8,551 bases of DNA from Bacteroidota bacterium (GTDB lineage: Bacteria; Bacteroidota; Ignavibacteria; UBA10030): assembly GCA_003453835.1 (NCBI GenBank), contig DMMN01000364.1:1-8551 (forward strand), in the 5' to 3' direction. Below the pieces are notes generated by a model. That model saw nothing but the letters and a program-made list of their open reading frames with translations, was not told where the DNA came from and ran no database searches. Below are positions 6,601 through 8,551 of this stretch, piece after piece. Made by a program: the position numbers and the translations under genes. The first letter of the stretch is position 1. Each line of letters begins with the position of its first letter.

Positions 6601-7023
6601 ATGGAAGATGTTTCCCTGCACATCCTTGATATCGCCGAGAATGCCATAAGGGCAAAGGCAAGAAACGTCGAGATTCGAGTAATTCAAAACGACAGAGAGG
6701 ATACACTCATTCTGGAAATCACCGATGACGGTATGGGAATGAACGAGGAAGAGACAAAACGATCGGTTGATCCTTTCTTCACCACGAAAGCGGGTAAGAA
6801 AGTCGGACTCGGTCTCCCTTTTCTTGCCCAGTCGGCAGAAGAGGCGGAAGGAATGATGATCGTCGAAAGCGCCGTCGGCAGAGGAACGAAAGTGACGGCA
6901 GTGTTCAAGCTTCGCCACATCGACAGAAAACCGCTGGGCAATCTCGATGAAACCGTGCGCTGCTTGAAGGCGGCACATCCCGAAGTGGATTTCTTCTTTG
7001 AATGTCTGACGCCCGGTCAATGA
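6601..7023 (+). CDS. Lone histidine-kinase-type ATPase (HATPase_c) protein
   Basis: The protein has 140 residues. Residues 1-105 form a complete GHKL ATPase domain: N-box LDIAENAIRAKA (9-20, with N14 the likely Mg ligand), G1 box DDGMGM (42-47), F-box DPFFTTK (57-63), G2 box GLGLPF (69-74), and a closing GRGTKVTAVF strand. The order and F-box resemble sensor histidine kinases rather than the RsbW type seen at 4476-5417. There is no phospho-accepting histidine domain, sensor domain or membrane segment. The last 35 residues carry a short extension (ETVRCLKAAHPEVDFFFE) that I do not recognise. It could phosphorylate or bind a protein partner in trans, or only bind ATP as a sensor. Start ATG 6601 follows the hairpin described at 6573-6592. 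The stop overlaps the next start (ATGA at 7020-7023), so its translation is linked to the downstream NuoG/HdrA fusion. Confidence 0.87.
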   Translation: MEDVSLHILDIAENAIRAKARNVEIRVIQNDREDTLILEITDDGMGMNEEETKRSVDPFFTTKAGKKVGLGLPFLAQSAEEAEGMMIVESAVGRGTKVTAVFKLRHIDRKPLGNLDETVRCLKAAHPEVDFFFECLTPGQ

Positions 7024-8551
7024 CTACGCTAACGATCAACGATCAGATCATAGAAATGCCGGAGGGAACGACCCTTCTTGCGGCGATCGAAAGGCTCGGC
7101 ATGAGAGTTCCCACGCTCTGCCATCACAAGGCGCTCACGCCGTATGGGGCTTGCCGTCTCTGCGTTGTGGAAGTCCACACTCCCGGTCGAAAGCCGTCCG
7201 TACAGGCCTCCTGCTCTTATCCTGTTCTGGAAGGCATCAGCGTCTTCACCGAAACGGATCGACTCAAGCGAGCCAGGAAGATCACTGCGGAACTCCTTCT
7301 TGCGCGCTGTCCGGAGTCCGAAACGATCCGGAGGATCGCTTCCGAGCACGGCGTGACTGAGCCGCGCATCAAAAAGAAGTTCGATGATTGTGTCTACTGC
7401 GGGCTCTGTGTCCGAATGTGCGAGGAGCGAATGGGGCGGAGCGCCATTGGCTTCACCGGGCGAGGACCACGCAAGAAACTGGAGCCCCCTTTCGGCAAGC
7501 ATAATGAACTTTGCTGGACCTGCGGCGCATGTGATTTCATCTGTCCGGTCGGCAAGAAGGTGCGAAGTCTCGCCTCTCCGTTTGCCCCGGTCCCTATCCA
7601 GAATTCATACAACTTAGGACTTAACTCGCGTCCCGCCGTTTCAATTCTCTACCCGCAGGCGATTCCGAACAAACCCTCCATCGACCAGACGGCTTGCATT
7701 CGTCTGAACTACGATGGTTGCGGAATCTGCGAAGAAGTCTGTCAGGCGAAGGCGATCGACTATGACCAGCAAGATCAGACGGTTGAATTGAACGTCGGTG
7801 CAGTTGTCCTCGCGCCGGGCTACGAAATCTTCGATCCGATCGTGAACAAGGACCTGGGGTACGGCCGCTACCCGAACGTCATCACGTCGCTCCACTTCGA
7901 GCGAATCCTTTCACCATCAGGTCCGTTCAATGGTCACGTCTTGCGTCCATCTGATCTGAAGAAGCCCCGACGCCTCGCGTTCATTCAGTGTGTGGGCTCT
8001 CGCGACCATGAACGCGATTATTGCTCTGCAGTCTGCTGCATGTATGCGACGAAAGAGGCAATCATCGCGAAGGAACATGCCGGCGCGGATCTGCAATGCG
8101 ATATCTTCTTCATGGACATCCGTGCATTCAGCAAGGGCTTCGAATCATATTTCGAATCGGCAAAGACGAAGGGGGTGCAGTACATCAGGTGCCGCGTGCC
8201 GGCTGTGGAAGAAGTGCCGGAGACGAAGAATCTCGTTATCAGGTATCTCACGGAAGAAGACCGGAAAGTCTCGCAGGAGTATGATCTCGTCGTTCTCTCC
8301 GTGGGCATGCAGCCACCGAAGGGTGTTCGGAGGATGGCCGAGACGTTCGGTGTGAAGTTGAACAAATTCGGTTTTTGCGAAACGTCCGCGTTTACTCCGG
8401 TTGAAGCGGGACGCGATGGAGTCTATGTTGCGGGACCCTTCACCGAGCCAAAGGATATTCCCGAAACCGTCGCACAAGCTTCCGCAGCCGCAGCGAAAGT
8501 GATGGAACTTCTCGGCGAGGCGCGAGGGAGCCTCATCTCGCCAACCGTCTA
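7020..8551 (+). CDS. NuoG/HydA-type ferredoxin arm fused to HdrA C-terminal half (3'-truncated)
   Basis: Open to the right edge; 510 residues are visible. Residues 1-75 are a plant-type [2Fe-2S] domain (C34-x10-C45-x2-C48-x16-C65, with YGACRLCVVEV). Residues 80-180 resemble the NuoG/HydA arm, with two [4Fe-4S] motifs: C124-x2-C127-x2-C130-x3-C134 and C165-x2-C168-x2-C171-x3-C175-P. The usual His-ligand segment between the domains is not evident. From about 195 the chain is HdrA: GLNSRPA, PQAIPNKPSID, a ferredoxin motif C226-x7-C234-x2-C237-x3-C241, VGAVVLAPGYE, FIQCVGSRD (321-329), YCSAVCCMYATKEA (334-347), FFMDIRAFSKGFE, RCRVPAVEE, DLVVLSVGMQPP, and the FAD-contacting GVYVAGPFTEPKDIPETVAQA (467-487). 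The HdrA N-terminal Rossmann motif GxGxxG is absent from this chain. No H-cluster motif appears in the visible part, so it is not shown to be a hydrogenase. Inference: it receives electrons from the NuoE/NuoF-type partners and completes a flavin site with the HdrA half at 2-655. Confidence 0.9.
   Translation, partial: MTTLTINDQIIEMPEGTTLLAAIERLGMRVPTLCHHKALTPYGACRLCVVEVHTPGRKPSVQASCSYPVLEGISVFTETDRLKRARKITAELLLARCPESETIRRIASEHGVTEPRIKKKFDDCVYCGLCVRMCEERMGRSAIGFTGRGPRKKLEPPFGKHNELCWTCGACDFICPVGKKVRSLASPFAPVPIQNSYNLGLNSRPAVSILYPQAIPNKPSIDQTACIRLNYDGCGICEEVCQAKAIDYDQQDQTVELNVGAVVLAPGYEIFDPIVNKDLGYGRYPNVITSLHFERILSPSGPFNGHVLRPSDLKKPRRLAFIQCVGSRDHERDYCSAVCCMYATKEAIIAKEHAGADLQCDIFFMDIRAFSKGFESYFESAKTKGVQYIRCRVPAVEEVPETKNLVIRYLTEEDRKVSQEYDLVVLSVGMQPPKGVRRMAETFGVKLNKFGFCETSAFTPVEAGRDGVYVAGPFTEPKDIPETVAQASAAAAKVMELLGEARGSLISPTV

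Noticed and set aside
7020..8551. [FeFe]-hydrogenase catalytic subunit (HydA).
   Set aside because: The N-terminal ferredoxin arm is HydA/NuoG-like, but the visible remainder is HdrA. No H-cluster motif such as TSCCPAW is present.
2..8551. Sequencing or assembly artefact creating the split HdrA.
   Set aside because: Both fusion joins are in frame, fall at domain borders, and are flanked by intact Nuo-type domains, with 6-7 kb between the halves. An artefact would be unlikely to give two clean complementary fusions, though read evidence was not available.

Overview
The window holds eight genes, all on the + strand. They sit almost head to tail in what looks like one operon, which runs off both ends of the window. 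Base composition is moderate (roughly half G+C by eye), and AGA/AGG/CGA arginine codons are common. There are no tRNA, rRNA, insertion-sequence or CRISPR signals. The gene content is soluble flavin and iron-sulfur electron-transfer subunits of the HdrA and NuoEFG/HydABC types. This points to a strictly anaerobic bacterium (fermentative, syntrophic, acetogenic or sulfate-reducing). I cannot assign a phylum from the sequence alone.

Layout. (1) 2-655 is a 5'-truncated gene. Its visible product starts inside an HdrA-type flavoprotein, passes through one [4Fe-4S] motif, and continues in frame into a complete NuoE/HydC-type [2Fe-2S] domain. (2) 658-1041 is a small stand-alone thioredoxin-like ferredoxin. 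(3) 1046-4132 is a 1028-residue fusion: a [2Fe-2S] thioredoxin-like domain, then NuoF/HydB (FMN, NADH, [4Fe-4S]), then a GltD/NfnB-type FAD and pyridine-nucleotide oxidoreductase. (4-7) 4129-7023 is a block of five small genes with a regulatory look: DRTGG-type protein, CBS pair plus anti-sigma-type ATPase, a second DRTGG-type protein, PHP metallohydrolase, and a lone histidine-kinase-type ATPase. (8) 7020-8551 is a 3'-open gene. Its product begins as a NuoG/HydA-type ferredoxin arm ([2Fe-2S] plus two [4Fe-4S]) and continues as the C-terminal half of HdrA.

The most striking point is that the two HdrA pieces are complementary. The first gene carries HdrA up to and including its first [4Fe-4S] motif, and the last gene resumes HdrA just after that point. 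The arrangement reads as an hdrA gene opened at one inter-domain loop, with a whole Nuo-type module and a regulatory cassette between the halves. Each HdrA half is fused to a different Nuo subunit (NuoE and NuoG type). If the two halves assemble, they would rebuild one HdrA flavin site across two polypeptides, wired directly to an NADH-oxidising NuoF subunit that also carries an NfnB-like FAD/NAD(P)H module. This would be a plausible electron-bifurcating or -confurcating complex linking NADH, possibly NADPH, ferredoxin and a further partner. That partner (HdrB/C, hydrogenase, formate dehydrogenase or other) is not in the window. Bifurcation and heteromeric flavin binding are inference; the split, the fusions and the motifs are seen directly.

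The genes overlap or lie within 2-15 nt of one another, except for one 96-nt gap (5418-5513). Three junctions are ATGA overlaps. A perfect 7-bp hairpin spans the stop codon of the PHP gene and the apparent ribosome binding site of the following ATPase gene.
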